NCBI GenBank assembly: GCA_037693485.1
Contig: CM075354.1
Location: 142,685,001-142,749,000, forward strand
From: Kitagawia praeruptora
Lineage: Eukaryota > Streptophyta > Magnoliopsida > Apiales > Apiaceae
Direction of reading: 5' to 3'
DNA: 64,000 nucleotides
The notes under the pieces were generated by a model that was not told where the DNA came from, ran no database searches, and saw nothing but the letters and a program-made list of their open reading frames with translations. Positions 1-11,908 of the stretch are shown piece after piece (within the stretch, counting starts at the first letter, position 1; every line of letters begins with the position of its first letter). A program made the translations under genes and the position numbers.

Positions 1-909
1 AGATCGAATGATTGGGGAAGAACTCAATTCTTTCTTAAGGTGCTCAAAAGATTGTAAACAATCGTTGTTGAAATCGAATTTGACATCTTTCCCGAGAAGA
101 GTGGTTAAGGGTCTAGCCTTCTTGCTAAAATCCTTAATGAAACGCCTATAAAAACCCGCATGGCCTAGGAAAGAACGAATGGCTTTGACCGACTTGGGTG
201 GGGGAAGGTTTGCAATGAGGTCAACTTTGGTTTTATCGACTTCTATCCCCTTTTCTGAAATTTTATGACCGAGAACGATTCCTTCTTTAACCATGAAGTG
301 GCATTTTTCCCAGTTGAGAACGAGGTTGGTTTCTCTACACCTTTTTAAGACTAACTGAAGATGATTTAGGCATTGGTGAAAAGACGAACCAAAGATGGAA
401 AAATCATCGATAAAGATCTCAAGAAAATCCCCTACCATGTCAGAAAAGATGCTCATCATACACCTTTGGAAAGTGGCTGGAGCAGTGGTTAAACCAAAGG
501 CTAAACGTCGATAGGCAAAAGTTCCAAAGGGACATGTGAAAGTGGTCTTTTCTTGGTCTTCGGGAGCAATGGGAATTTGAAAATAACCAGAATAACCATC
601 TAGAAAACAATAGAACGAATGACCAGCTAACCGTTCTAACATTTGATTGACAAAAGGCAAAGGAAAGTGGTCTTTTCTAGTGGCAGAATTGAGTTTCCTA
701 TAGTCTATGCACACCCTCCACCCGGATTGAACACGGGTGGGCACTTGCTCATCATTCTCGTTGGTGACAACAGTAATACCAGACTTCTTTGGAACTACTT
801 GAATGGGGCTGACCCAAGAGCTATCAGAAATGGGATAAATGATCCCATTATCGAGACACTTAAGAATTTCTTTTTGAACGACTTCCATCATGGTGGGGTT
901 CAAACGCCG
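1..909 (-). pseudogene. Ty3 reverse transcriptase segment, open to the window edge
   Basis: This continues the reading frame of 910-3102 directly after a TAA at 910-912. Translation gives a Ty3/Athila RT: the RVCIDYRKLN block at about 690-720, the FLDGYSGYFQIP block at about 570-600, the active-site FIDDFSIFG at about 395-415, and the conserved SFLGHAGFYRRFIKDFS block at about 135-180 that starts the connection to RNase H. No further stop or frameshift was seen in the 303 codons. In an intact relative it would copy element RNA into DNA inside virus-like particles; here it is cut off from gag and protease by the stop. Confidence 0.88.
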
Positions 910-3102
910 TTACGGATCTCGAACGGGTTTCGCATCATCAACTAAGTGAATTCGATGTTGGACAATGGCCGGACTAATTCCTTTAATATCAGAGACACTC
1001 CAACCTATGACCTCCTTATGTTCTCTACGTACCCTAACAAGCTCATCCTCTTGTGACTCGGTCAAATCAGAGGCGATAATAACGGGAAGAGACTCGTTAG
1101 GACCTAAAAAGGCATACTTAAGAGTGTCGGGAAGAGGTTTGAGTTCTAAATCAGGCGGTGTTGACTCAACGGGTTCAATATTTTCGAGAAGAGACAGGGG
1201 AAATGGTTCAACATTTTGATTATTTGTAGGAATGGTGGATTCTAACATTGCATTGACCTCATTTGTATATTCGAAAACATCCCAATCATGGCCAAAGTGG
1301 TTTAAACAAAAGTCGAGGGCCTCGTTAGAAGTTATGAAATTTTGATCAACTATTTCATTAATTAAATTGACATCCATAGGTTGATCGTGAAAATCATTGG
1401 GTTGTTTCCCAACATGAAAGATACTGAGGTCAATGGTCATGTTCCCAAATGTTAGTTTCATTAATCCATTTCTACAATTAATCAAAGCATTCGACGTGGA
1501 TAGAAAAGGACGCCCTAAAATGACGGGAATTTGGTATGTCGGATTCATAACTGGTTCAGTTTCTAGTACCACAAAATCAATAGGAAAGACGAAATTACCA
1601 ACTTTAATTAGCACATCCTCAATGATCCCCTTAGGAATTTTGATGGAGCGATCTGCTAATTGAAGGGTAACATTCGTCTTTTGAAGTTCTCCTAACCCTA
1701 GGGTTTGGTAGACAGAAAATGGAAGCAAGTTCACACTAGCGCCTAAATCGAGTAACGCCTTGTCCACAAAAGAATTACCTATGACACATGAAATTTTGGG
1801 ACAACCGGGGTCCTTATATTTCACGGGAATCTGGTTAGAAAGAATTGAGCTCACTTGAGAGGTCAAAAAGGCTTTCTTAGGGACTTGGGTGGTTCGCTTA
1901 TGAGTGCACAAATCTTTTAGACATTTCGCATAAGAGGGAACTTGTTGAATCGCGTCTAAAAGAGGAATGTTAACTTTAACTTTCTTAAACACCTCTAAGA
2001 TCTTATCTAATTGAGAGTTTTGCTTATTAGAGACGAGGCATTGTGGGTAAGGAGCCTTCGGTTTATAGACTTGTTCTTCGGGAACGGGCTCCGAGGTTGT
2101 TCCACTCGAAGAAGATGGCTGACTAGAAAGAGATGAAGAGACAGGAATCGGAGTTTGATCAGAAGGATCGAGAATAGGTGTCGGTGCAATGTTTGATTCT
2201 TCTTTTTCCTCTTCGGGGGACTCGACTCCTACTCGATTATCAACGTGCTTTCCGGATCTTAGGGAAATGACAGCATTTACATTGTCATGAGGTCTTTGAT
2301 TAAGAGGAAACTTAGGGTTGACCTCGGGTTGACTTGGAAACTTATTCTTCTCACGCTCATGGATGGCATTATCTAATTGGCTCACCTGAACCTCTAACTT
2401 AGATATGGCTTGGGTGATAGCATTTAAGATTTGCCTATCTTGAGTCATGGTTTGCAGGAAAGTTTGTTGCGATTGAGCCAAATTAATGGTGGATTTGAGA
2501 AGCGCTTCGATATTTTTCTCCATCGATGTAAGGCGCTTATCCGACTCAAAAAAACCGGGAGGGTGGGAAGGAGCTTGACTTGGATAAGGAGCATGATTTT
2601 GATGTGGAAATGAATTTGAGTGCAGTTTATGAAAAACCGGCGGTTGACTTTGGAATTGTGCGGGGTGAGATGGTTGACCTTGACCCTGATTCCAAGAGAA
2701 GTTCGGGTGATTTTTCCAACCGGGGTTATAAGTAGGAGCATAAGGATCATTTCGAGGACCCGATTGGAACATCGCATTGACTTGTTGAAAATTTTGAGGA
2801 TTTTGTATCCCTTGATTAAAATTTGAGCACATGCATACTTGGGAGTGGGATCCGTTGGTTTCTAAGGCTTCTAAACGTCGAGTAAGAGTGGCTAATTTAG
2901 CCTCGGTCGCGATAGAGTTACCAACTTGATGTAACCCCCTTTGATGCATGGTAGCATTGGAATCGTTTAGTTTCTCGGGTTCTCGAGTGGGCTCCCTAGT
3001 CGATTCCCACAACATAGTCTTTTCCGCGAACTCTTCGAAAAACTCCCATCCCTCGTCCTCATCTTTTTCCATGAATTTTCCTTGGCACATAGATTCCAAC
3101 AA
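910..3102 (-). pseudogene. Athila/Tat gag C-terminus, aspartic protease and RT start
   Basis: A long open frame of about 730 codons. It opens with the gag C-terminal signature SMCQGKFMEKDEDEGWEFFE typical of Athila/Tat gag, followed by a Gln/Pro/Asn-rich linker with no clear CCHC zinc knuckle. The retropepsin site is ALLDLGASVNLLP near 1735-1760; the DLGA form is usual in this lineage. It ends in the region just before the RT palm, at DDAKPVRDP followed by TAA at 910-912. The frame continues open beyond the stop, so this is one nonsense change in a gag-pol chain rather than a natural end. Another stop (3112-3114) separates it from the gag N-terminus. Confidence 0.9.
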
Positions 3103-3111
3103 TGCGGTTGT

Positions 3112-3738
3112 TTAACCATCTAATGCCTGGTACACAATCTTACAGAGCCTCCATTTTTCGATTCCGTGGTGGGGACATTGAGATAGAAGATTTTTAAAAC
3201 GGTCAAGACACTTCCAAAATGGTTCATTATGTTTTTGACGAAATTGATTAATCTCATTCGTGAGTTTCGTAGTCTTATGGCTTGGAAAGAATTTTTTTAG
3301 AAAGATGACTATGAAACCCTCCCACGTGGAAATCGAATTGATGGGTAGACTATACAACCATTTTTTAGCATTATCTTTTAAAGCGAAGTTGATTAGTCTA
3401 AGTCGTATGGCGTCCTCGGAAAGTTGTTGGAGCTTTTGCAAAGTGCAAACCTCCTCGAATTCTTGTAGAAAAAGATAAGGATCCTCACAGTCACTCCCGC
3501 GAAAATTAGGTAACATGCTAATTTGATGACCTTTGATTTCGAAATTATTAGCAGTTACGGGAGGTAGGGTGTTGCAAGAAGGTTGGGCCGATCGGGTGGG
3601 GTAACAATGGTCTTTTAACGAAACTGCCATGGTCACTACGGGGTCAGGAATTTCTACAAACTCGGATTCAGAAGAAGATGCAATCTCGATTGATCTTACT
3701 AGCCTAGCAGAATTATCCCTAATCCAAGCAGTTCGCAT
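3112..3738 (-). pseudogene. Athila/Tat gag N-terminal (capsid) segment
   Basis: The frame begins at an ATG (3738) and codes a Retrotrans_gag domain: a proline-free helical block with LRLINFALKDNAKKWLYSLP, then STWEGFIVIFLKKFFP and LTNEINQFRQKHNEPFWKCL. Gag forms the particle shell that packages element RNA. It stops at TAA 3112-3114, in the same frame as the downstream ORF, which resumes after a few codons with the expected gag continuation. The break is therefore a single nonsense codon. The lineage usually has a fused gag-pol, so this copy is probably defective unless suppressed. Confidence 0.87.
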
Positions 3739-4682
3739 AAACCACGAAAGTATCACGTAGCAATTAAGTACGACAAAATAAACAAACAAAAGAAATGGTG
3801 TAAAATTGAAAGGAAAATTCTAGACCTAGGGTTCCTTAAGAAAATAACTAGACCTTGCTCCTAACTGTAAGGACCACCAGAAACTCGATAAATCAGAATT
3901 TATTCAGACCGATTTGGCCAGGTAGGTGCAAGCATTGCCAAGAGGCTAAACACCAGCCTAGACACCAAATCTTAATTGGCCAGGTAAGCTTTCGCTTGCC
4001 TAGACACCAACGAGTCAGAATAATTAATGATTACTTCGTTTCTTAGGTACCTTCCTAATTGAGCGCAAAATTCCTAGGGGCAAACGTCTAATTAATTTTA
4101 TTAAATGCCATGGTATGCAGAATGATGGATTAATTGTTGTGGGCTATGGAAAAAGTGATGAAATCTCTTCCCTTATCTTGAGAATGGTTTTGCCCTTAAG
4201 ATTTATTAAAATGATGCAACAAACAACGAGATATATACAAAAGCGGTAAACAAATATGGACGCATTACACTACGTGTCCTAACTTAAAGAAAAGAAGAAA
4301 ATTTAACGTACCTTTGGGTCCTCCAGCAATCACCACAATTTATAAGGTACAAAAAATTAAAAACAAAGAAATAAAAATCTAGATAATGTGCTCCTAAGTG
4401 ATTAAATGCATGATGCAACAATTATGTATTTACAACTAATTTTTTTGGATTTTTTCAATTTTCAATTTTTTTTGTGATTTTTGATTTTTTTTTTTTATTT
4501 TCTAAAAAGGCGAAAAGGGTGAGATACGGGTTACCGAAGCAAGCTTCCAAATATTCCAATTTTTCCACGCTCCGTGAAGATTCCCGAATTTCCAATTTTC
4601 CTAAAAAAACGAAATAAAAAATAAGGCAAGCGCAGGAAAACTAATCCAAAAAATTAAAAATTAAGGTGCGAAAATTAATTAG
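3739..4682 (-). other. Athila leader between gag and the primer site
   Basis: AT-rich, non-coding sequence with homopolymer runs (poly-T near 4430-4500). Long untranslated leaders are usual in Athila elements and would hold the packaging signal. No protein domain was recognised. Confidence 0.6.
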
Positions 4683-4700
4683 TCCCCGGCAACGGCGCCA
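4683..4700 (-). other. Athila primer-binding site
   Basis: On the minus strand this reads TGGCGCCGTTGCCGGGGA, the 18-base primer site commonly found in Athila/Tat retrotransposons (usually assigned to a tRNA-Asp). It lies 9 bases inside the LTR border at 4710 and fixes the orientation. Confidence 0.9.
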
Positions 4701-4709
4701 AAAACTTGA

Positions 4710-7708
4710 TGTGCTAGAAATATGACAATTAAAATCGCAAGCGCACGATCATCGTTTTAGTATTTATGATTTGATCCACAGGGACTATGTAATTTTCGCA
4801 ATCCTTAAATTTTAATTTAATCGAAACAGAACATTTGGCTTTTGGAAAATTGGGTTTTTTATTATTTAATTACTAAAAGAAAATTTAAACTATTTTAAAA
4901 GAAAATTAAATTTATTCTAATTTTAAACTAACTAATTAAAAGTTAAAATTACAAAAACTAAATTATTTTAAGAAATTTAAATTCAAATTAAAACTAAATT
5001 TATTTTACAGGAAATTTTAGAGAAAAATCGAAATAACCTATTCGTAAATTCAACTAGCCATTAACAACACCAGAATTTGACGATCTAAAATTAGATTACC
5101 AATCAAAACTACATAATTCAACAACAGTTAGTCGACGACTTTGCAAAAATTCAGAAAAACGCAGTTTTTAATTTAATCGAACTAGGACAAGTGGATTTTG
5201 GATGATTTTGATTTTACCCTAATTAATTACTAAATGAAATTCTATTTTAAACTAATTAAAACCAAATTATTCTAAGAATTATAAATTATTCTAAAATTAA
5301 TCTAAAAATTATTCTAAAAATTGTAAATTTGAATTAACATTAAATTTTATTCTTAAACAATTTTTTTACAGAAAATTTCAGAAAAAAATTGCCATGACTT
5401 ATTCTTAAAATCTACTAGCCAAAAACGAACCAAATATTTATTTTAACCCAAAACTCAAAATTCTGCGCAAAACACAAATTTAGAAATTAAAATTTCATAC
5501 TCAGAAAATTATACAATTCCGACTTGAACTCAGCACAAGAAAAACAGAACTCGGAAAACTCATGTCATACACATATCACAAACTCAGCTACGAATGACTC
5601 AGCGAAACAAACAACCAAACCAAACAAAACCAACAGCTACTCGACTAGTGAAGCAGCAAAAACAGAAACTGCAGAACTCTTGTGAAAAACCAGCAAAAAG
5701 AAGAACATAAAACGTCTAAATACAAACAACTCAAACTTAATTCTAAAACTCAGCGAAAGCACCAAACAAAATGCAACAACTCAAACACTACAATAAACCA
5801 AAACTAAAACTCTGTGGCACTCGACTCAGGAAAATCAACGCAAACTGCAACTCAGAACAACCCAAAGATCTAGACGAAGCGCAGAAACGACAAGGATAAA
5901 CAAGGGAAAACGAGAAGAATAGAAAAAATCGGAACACTAACTCGGCAAATAGACTCAAACACAGACGCGAACAAACAGCAACCCGGACTCGCCATTGACT
6001 CAGAACTCGGCCATTCAACAAAACTATAACATTCAACATTCAATTAAAACAAAAACTACAAAACGCATAACTAATCGACAACTAAAACAACAACATGACA
6101 GCAACAAAATTCGCAGAACTAGCAGTAAGAACCGAAGAGCAAAACAACTCGGAACAAAAACGCAGGCACTCAAATACGAACCAGAAGACTCGACACAGAA
6201 CAGAGATGCCAATGACTCAAATATACAAACGAAAAGAAAGGGAAAAAAAACAAACAAAATCGCCCAAACCAAATAAAACGCAAGCATATGAACTCAACGA
6301 CAAAGATCAACAACGAATTCGAACCAATCGACTCAGCAAGTAGATAAAACAACCCGATTAAAAACGTAGCCAACGAAACTATCAAACAATACTCAGCTAA
6401 ATTGAGCTTAGTGATTAAAAATTAAAATAAAAGAATGGAGTGGAGTTGTGTTGTTTACAGAGAGAAAGATGAAGGGGAGGTTATGTGATTGATTGAATAG
6501 AACAACGAAAAGGGAGAGGGGGTTTTGTTTGGAGAGAGACGAGAGATAGGAAGAGAGATAGAGGGAGAAAGAGATAGTAGAGTTCGATGGAGGAGACAAA
6601 GGACTGGGGAGAGGAGTCTTTGCTGGGTTATACGAACTAATACAGGGGAGAATGGTTTGATGTTTAGGCTAAAACGGATAAAGAGTTTGCTTCGAATTAA
6701 CTAATGGGTCCAGGTTTCTGACAATCGTTTGTTACGGATCGGTTATTTAACAATCGGTTCCACAGCCGTTGGATCACGATCCAACTGCTGAGATTAAAAA
6801 AAAAAAAATTTACTGTCCGCTATAATTTTCCGCATTGCCTATCTGCGGAAAATTATAGCGGACAGTAAAAAAATTTTGTAATCCAGGGGGACCGTTGGAT
6901 CAACGATCCAACGGTTTAGAAACCGATTGTTATATAACAGCTCCCTGATAAATGATTGTCAGGGACCAAAACCCTTAACTAAAATGGCAGGTAATTAAAA
7001 CTGAAAATTAAGAGAATTACTATTATTTTTGTTATTTATTTATTTATTTATTCTAACACATAAAACATAAAATTATTGATTTACAATTAACAATTAAAAG
7101 GCCCATAATAAAATGGAGATTTAAAGGGGCAATTATTAAAATTATTAACTAAGAACAAGAAATTAAAGATCGTTAATTTCAACCCCAAGTGATTAGCTTT
7201 CGCTACTTTGTCCACTAATCGGATTTACGAAATTACCGAAAATTAAGCTTGTATTAAAATGAGGGAAGTGTTTACAAAGAACAATTACAAAATGAAACTA
7301 CAAAATATGGAGGATACAAAATTTAGGGTAAGGAAAGAAAAACTAAGATGTATGCTAAAAACTAAGATTAAGGATGTAGGATACAAATGAAGGGGGTCTA
7401 TTTATAGAAAAAAATTAGGATTTTTGGTTGGTGTGGGTTCATCCTAGCCATTCATTTGGTTTAGTGTTGGCTAAATCTTGACCATCCAAATTTGTTTGGT
7501 AAAAATATGCACCACACTCCCTTCTCTTTCCTTTTTCTTCTACTTTGGTCCTTCTTCTTTCTTTTTTGCCCTTTCTTGCACTTTATTTATATATTTTGTC
7601 ATTTCTTCACTTTTCTCGAATTTTCTGAAATGCAACAAAATAATTTATTAAAATACGAGTTCAAACAATAAATAGGCAATAAAAATATGCAAAATTATGC
7701 ACTTATCA
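4710..7708 (-). repeat. 5' LTR of the Athila-like element, 2,999 bp
   Basis: The minus-strand start is TGATAAGTGCATAATTTTGC (ending at 7708), a terminus common in Athila and Ogre-type LTRs; the minus-strand end is CTAGCACA at 4710, next to the primer site. The inner part is low in complexity: A/C-rich sequence at about 5450-6400 yields several small spurious open frames, and there are poly-A stretches. A foldback element sits at about 6706-6974. The partner LTR lies outside the window, so age cannot be estimated. Confidence 0.85.
6706..6974. mobile_element. Foldback MITE inside the Athila LTR
   Basis: An almost complete inverted repeat. The outer arms share TCTGACAATC-type ends and CCGTTGGATC...GATCCAAC blocks; the core is a perfect 26 bp stem (6809-6834 with 6844-6869) around a 9-base loop. 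The arms are about 120 bp each with scattered mismatches. Non-coding. Either a MITE that jumped into the LTR or a structured part of the LTR itself; comparing other LTR copies would decide. Confidence 0.65.
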
Positions 7709-8460
7709 ATGGGAAGACGAGTGCTCTATCAAAATCTTTGATTCATCAAGTTTCCGATTACCAAACAAAGTCAGATAATGCCTATCAGATGTGATATCAA
7801 AGATCCTTGCAGCGACATCTACATTGCAGGCTGCTCAAGCAACACTAGACAGTAACTCTGTATCAGATACTTTTTAACAAATGCATTCCTGGTTCTCACT
7901 CACGTGAATACATATACCTTCTCAACTTCCATATATCCTCATCCGGATCTCTCTAAAAAACTTTGGGTGGTCCAGATTAATGCTGAAATCTCCATGCTTA
8001 CCTTCACATGTTATTCAAGAAGGATCTGCTAAACCGCGTGATTTCTCCAGTCAAGCTCTCAGCACCCGAGTAAAAAGTTTTAAATCATAAGCAAAAATTA
8101 ATATCTTGTGTTCTTGGACACCACTACGTCAATCGCAACTGCTATTTGCATCCCTATTATCACTATTTCCAAGCAAAGTCTCCAATTTTATAAAAGAAAG
8201 CTGCTGAGGAGTATTGCCTATTACAGCGATAACCTTCCTACAAACTAGCAATCTGATTTTCTGACGCATTTCAGTTGCTTTGAGAGCTCTTTGATACCTC
8301 TGTGCATATGTTATGTTCTCCCGGAATTTCATCATAACATTTACGACCTCCATCTTCTTTCATCTCTCCAATCATTCCTCTTATCTTTGATTCCAGTCTC
8401 ATGTCATCCCGTTACAAACACACCATAAACATCTTTGTAAGTAGATTATCGTTTGAAGGG
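7709..8460. other. Unassigned spacer with one short minus-strand frame
   Basis: No recognisable domain. A 74-codon minus-strand frame at 8129-8353 (starting MEVVNVMMKFRENITYAQRY) has protein-like composition and may be an exon or gene relic, but I cannot assign a family. The rest holds stop codons in all frames. Confidence 0.3.
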
Positions 8461-8492
8461 GTTATGTTGAATTACTCTACAATGTCTTTTAG

Positions 8493-9060
8493 GTGCTACT
8501 AAGTATAGTCATTTAACTAAGCTCGAAAAGGCATCTGAGCACCTAAAACTCGTCAAGGCTGATCTACTTGATTACGATTCTCTTCTTACTGCCATCAAAG
8601 GATGTGATGGAGGTTTTTATGTTACCAATCCAGTTCCTACCACAACTGTTCAAAATCCTGAGGTAGAATTGATTGAGCCAGCTGTTAAAGGTACAATTAA
8701 TGTTCTTAAGGCATGTTCTGAGGTAATGGTCAAGCGAGTAGTGCTTGTATCATCCGTGGCTGCTGTTGCCAAGTACCCGAGCTGTCCCAAGGGACAAGTG
8801 ATAGATGAAAGTTCTTGGTCTGACAAGGAATTCTGTAGAAAAATGAAGAACTTTAATTCACTCTCCAAAACAGAAGCAGAGAGGGAAGCTTGGGATTTGC
8901 CAGAAAAAATGGAACTGATCTTGTAACTGTTTGTCCTAGTCTTGTTTGGGGGATGTTGCTTCGGAGCACAACAAATTCTAGTAGCTTAAGCCTCATTAAT
9001 ATTCTAAAAGAAGGGATAAAGGTAATGGCAAACAATATGGGGAGATCTTACTATTGGTAT
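8493..9060 (+). pseudogene. Cinnamoyl-CoA-reductase-like SDR pseudogene
   Basis: After a plausible acceptor (TTTTAG at 8487-8492) the translation matches the middle of plant cinnamoyl-CoA/phenylacetaldehyde reductases (extended short-chain dehydrogenases): KADLLDYDSLLTAIKGCDG, the EPAVKGTINVLKACSE block, and RVVLVSSVAAV. The usual catalytic Tyr-x-x-x-Lys reads Asn-Ser-Leu-Ser-Lys, with Asn at 8855-8857, so the active-site tyrosine is lost. A frame break at the A-run 8904-8909 leads to a stop at 8924-8926; homologous sequence (TVCPSLVWG-like) continues in the next frame. The N-terminal NADP-binding exon and C-terminus are missing. It sits between the Athila LTR and the dead WAKL copy. Confidence 0.8.
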
Positions 9061-9428
9061 CAATTCTGACTACGCTGCCTCGAGAACTCTTCAAAAGAAG
9101 AAATTGGCTTTCACCATAAGCAAGAAGAAACTCAGACTCAAGGAGAAACTTAACAAGTTGGTACTAGTACCTGATAGGACAAGTAAATGGGCAATAGCTT
9201 CAAAACTCTTGCATGTGAAGCAGATTTCTAAGGAATATAGCATATCATCGCAATACATTGGGACATAAACTTGTCCATCAGAAGAATTCTCTCTACAACA
9301 ACAAGTTGGGGGCCTCACAAATCAGAACCATATGATGGGCGCTGCTTCTATCAGCCTTATTAAAGCAATACATAAATTCAAGCCAAAAGAAGATCTAAAG
9401 ATCTTCTAACAATTGAGGGGGACAAATG
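9061..9428. other. Unassigned sequence, possibly the end of a Ty1/copia remnant
   Basis: No intact frame. It ends with a purine-rich tract (ATTGAGGGGGACA, about 9412-9424) of the kind that precedes a Ty1/copia 3' LTR. I could not confirm RNase H or integrase sequence upstream. Confidence 0.3.
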
Positions 9429-9595
9429 TTGGGCCATAAAATAGTACTATCTCTTTTGAGGCTCATTTATAATAAAATAGTCCATTTTCAATATCTCTTT
9501 TAATGCCCATGAAGGCCCATTTGTAAACTTTATTAATAGACCTCATTGTCACACTTTGAAAAGGAGGAAAAAAACACTTGTATCAGATAAACACA
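9429..9595 (+). repeat. Possible truncated Ty1/copia-type LTR
   Basis: Begins TGTTGGGCC directly after a purine tract, as many Ty1/copia 3' LTRs do. It ends where homology to the WAKL EGF exon starts. Only about 170 bp and no partner LTR in the window, so the call rests on the junction alone. If right, this insertion or a linked deletion removed the kinase exon of WAKL copy A. Confidence 0.35.
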
Positions 9596-9603
9596 TTACT
9601 CCG

Positions 9604-9710
9604 ATTCCAACACCACCCATCTTTGCCTGAGCAGTAGTAGCAGCTTCCTGGTGTATTGGTACAAATTTGCTCGCATTTGTTATCTGTATATCTTTCACAC
9701 TCATCGATAT
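9604..9710 (-). pseudogene. WAKL copy A, EGF exon (truncated)
   Basis: After a good acceptor (TGATGTCAG) it reads DIDECERYTDNKCEQICTNT, a calcium-binding EGF module homologous to the EGF exon of gene B (20657-20845). Homology stops after the KDGW motif (about 9618), before the membrane helix; no kinase exon follows in this direction. This exon belongs with 9820-10056 and 12251-12985 as one dead tandem copy. Confidence 0.8.
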
Positions 9711-9819
9711 CTGACATCAAAAAATCTTTTCAGACACATCTGTAAGTTACAAGAGTGAGTTACATCGTGGCAGAACAAGAATCAGCGGAATGGTATGACT
9801 TGAAGTAATATAAACTCAC

Positions 9820-10056
9820 CTTGACATCCTTCCGGCAAATAAGGATTTCCTTCGTATCCTTCTTTACAAGAACATAAGCCTTGATTTGTACATAAAGTAT
9901 TTATTCCACAATGTGCTACTCCTATTTTCTCCGTCAAAGGATTGACAGGCCCCGAATGCTCTCCAATCCAGCACCGCAGGAACTGTTTCCCTACTTTTCA
10001 GAGTGTCGATATCTTTCAAGTTTCCAAACCAGCTCCGATCAACAATAAATGCATAC
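9820..10056 (-). pseudogene. WAKL copy A, exon 2 (frameshifted)
   Basis: Homologous to exon 2 of genes B and D: YAFIVDRSWFGNLKDIDTLK, then the cysteine region. Compared with gene B (20957-21219) two bases are missing in the segment equivalent to the STLCGINTLC motif, so the frame breaks after STLW. Splice borders are kept (CAG before 10056, GTGAGT after 9820). Confidence 0.82.
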
Positions 10057-10380
10057 CTGTGTATTTTCAATTAATTAGAGAAAATAACGAATGAGAGGAG
10101 CATTTTGGAATTGGTATCAAATCTCAATCTATGCATATTTTATATTGGGGATGGAGTTTCTAAAATACATAGAAGCTCTCTATTTCTGCATCTTAAATAT
10201 TGTATTTTATTATTATTTTTTATTACAAAATATTTTTAAAAATAGATTAAAAAAATAGACGATTAATATTATATCATATTAAAAAAAATTATAATCTAAA
10301 AGGATATTATTTAAAAAGTTTGTAGTAGAATTGAATTTTAAAAATAATTAAAAATTATAATATGAAAATGATATAACCCT

Positions 10381-11195
10381 GCTCCCCCCCTCCTGCCTCT
10401 CTCCTCCCCTCCCGCCTCTCTCTACGCCTCTCTTCTCTTTCTTCCCTCCGCCTCTCTCCTCCCTCCTCCCTCCTCCCTTCTTCCTCATTTTCTTTCGATC
10501 TTGTTTTTCCAGATTCAATAAAATCGATTAGCTTTGCTTTCGTATCGATCTATGTGGGTTTTGTTTTCGTCTCGCTTTATGCGTGTTGTCTCGCTTTATG
10601 CGTGTGTCTCACTTTATGTGAGTTTGTTTGTTATCAGTGAAAATGAGTTAGATGGAATTTTGGGAGATCTGGATTACTACATCAGTTATACTTTCGGCAT
10701 GTCTATAGCTGGATTCTGGCATGTAGATAGCTGGGGTATGTTTGGAACTTTCGGCATGTCTATAGCTGGATCCCGGCATGTAGATAGCTGGGGTATGCTT
10801 GGAATGGTTGTGACCGCATGTGCTCACCTTTCACAAATTATAGTTGTTCATTATTCGAGGACTATTGTTCCTCATTGCTTAGTTTTTGCAACTGAGTCGC
10901 CTGAACACCGCAACAGCCGTGGAACTATTGTGAAGGTCAATTGTGAAGCTACCATTTTCGGAACCGATGTTGGCTGGATTACTCGAGAAGCCTTTGTATT
11001 CATTTTCAATTTCAAGAATCCATGGATTCAGTATGTTAAGCAGTCTGGAAACAATGCGACTATTTGTTTAGCTCGCTTTATTGTTTATCAACCTGATTGC
11101 ATTGTTAGTTGGGGATTTGTCCCGGCTAGACTAGTTTTAATTTAATGATATGAATTTGCATTTTGTCAAAAAAAAAAAAAAAAAAAAAAAAAAAA
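10381..11195 (+). mobile_element. Poly(A)-tailed non-LTR retrocopy with an RVT_3-like frame
   Basis: Inserted in intron 1 of WAKL copy A. It has a CT-rich 5' part (10381-10500), an open frame at about 10552-11145 and a 28-base A tail (11168-11195) after TTGTC. The frame C-terminus (KVNCEATIFGTDVGWITREA, then QYVKQSGNNATICLARF) resembles the RNase H-like RVT_3 domain found in plant LINE-derived genes. The middle holds a 57 bp tandem repeat (about 10690-10803) encoding TFGMSIAGFRHVDSWG-type units. A possible target duplication is GATATAAC/GATACAAC. A second, inverted relative lies at 13926-14545. Confidence 0.6.
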
Positions 11196-11223
11196 GATAC
11201 AACTGAATTTTATTTATTTTTTA

Positions 11224-11908
11224 TTAATATTAAAAAAAGTTCATATTTACTATTTGGGCTCTATCATGATATTTATAAATCAGATTTGGATGATTTTACG
11301 CCCCACACGAAGCCCATAAAATTATCATTAATTTAGTGATGATTTAACAATTTTTATTGAAATGGAAACACTCGAAATATCAAGAGAAATATAATTACGA
11401 ATTTTTGCATTAATCATATTCAGTGTTGATGACCTACATTGATAATACTATTCAATGTATAAAACCAAATTATATGATTTAAATCATTGACATACACTTT
11501 TTCGTATTTCAGTATAAATACACTTTTTAGTTTAAATGTTAAAAAATAAAATATTCTTTATGCTAGATTCATTTTTTTCATCTAATTATTTAATGAACTA
11601 ACAGTTCTTATCTATTTTGTCAACTGAAGACTAGACTACCAACTACCAAAGTTTTGGACAAAATCACTCTTATACTTATTATTCAAATTATAAGTAGATT
11701 TCATAAATCGAACAGAATTTTAACTTAGAAATCGTCAATTTCTTCTATTTTTTGTTTCTGCGTAGTTTTAATTGAAAAATAATTGTTAAACCGTCACTAA
11801 ATTAAAGATTTTTTGTTAATTTCATATGGGCTGTAAAATCGTCCAAATCAAATTTTAAGAATTCAAGATAGAGCACAAATATTAAATATTAATATAATTA
11901 TATATATT
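11224..11908. mobile_element. Long-TIR foldback element (MULE-like MITE)
   Basis: The arms (about 11224-11370 and 11765-11908) are inverted copies, sharing the blocks TTGGATGATTTTAC / GTAAAATCGTCCAAA and TAATTTAGTGATGATTTAAC / its near complement. No coding frame. Located in intron 1 of the dead WAKL copy A. Confidence 0.55.

Larger units (their letters stand above)
1..7708 (-). mobile_element. Athila/Tat-lineage Ty3 (gypsy) retrotransposon, 5' half
   Basis: Read on the minus strand the order is 5' LTR (7708 to 4710), primer-binding site (4700-4683), untranslated leader, gag, protease and reverse transcriptase; the element runs out of the window at position 1. The LTR of about 3.0 kb, the primer site matching the one typical of Athila/Tat elements, and the IDDF form of the RT active site support that lineage. 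RNase H, integrase and the 3' LTR lie outside. Gag-pol has two in-frame stop codons (3112-3114 and 910-912), so this copy cannot make its full polyprotein. Confidence 0.9.

Noticed and set aside
5788..6599. Several overlapping short ORFs on both strands
   Set aside because: They lie in an A/C-rich low-complexity part of the Athila LTR, overlap each other in many frames and have biased composition.
8129..8353. Assigning the 74-codon minus-strand frame to a gene family
   Set aside because: Composition looks protein-like but no motif could be recognised; left as unassigned spacer.
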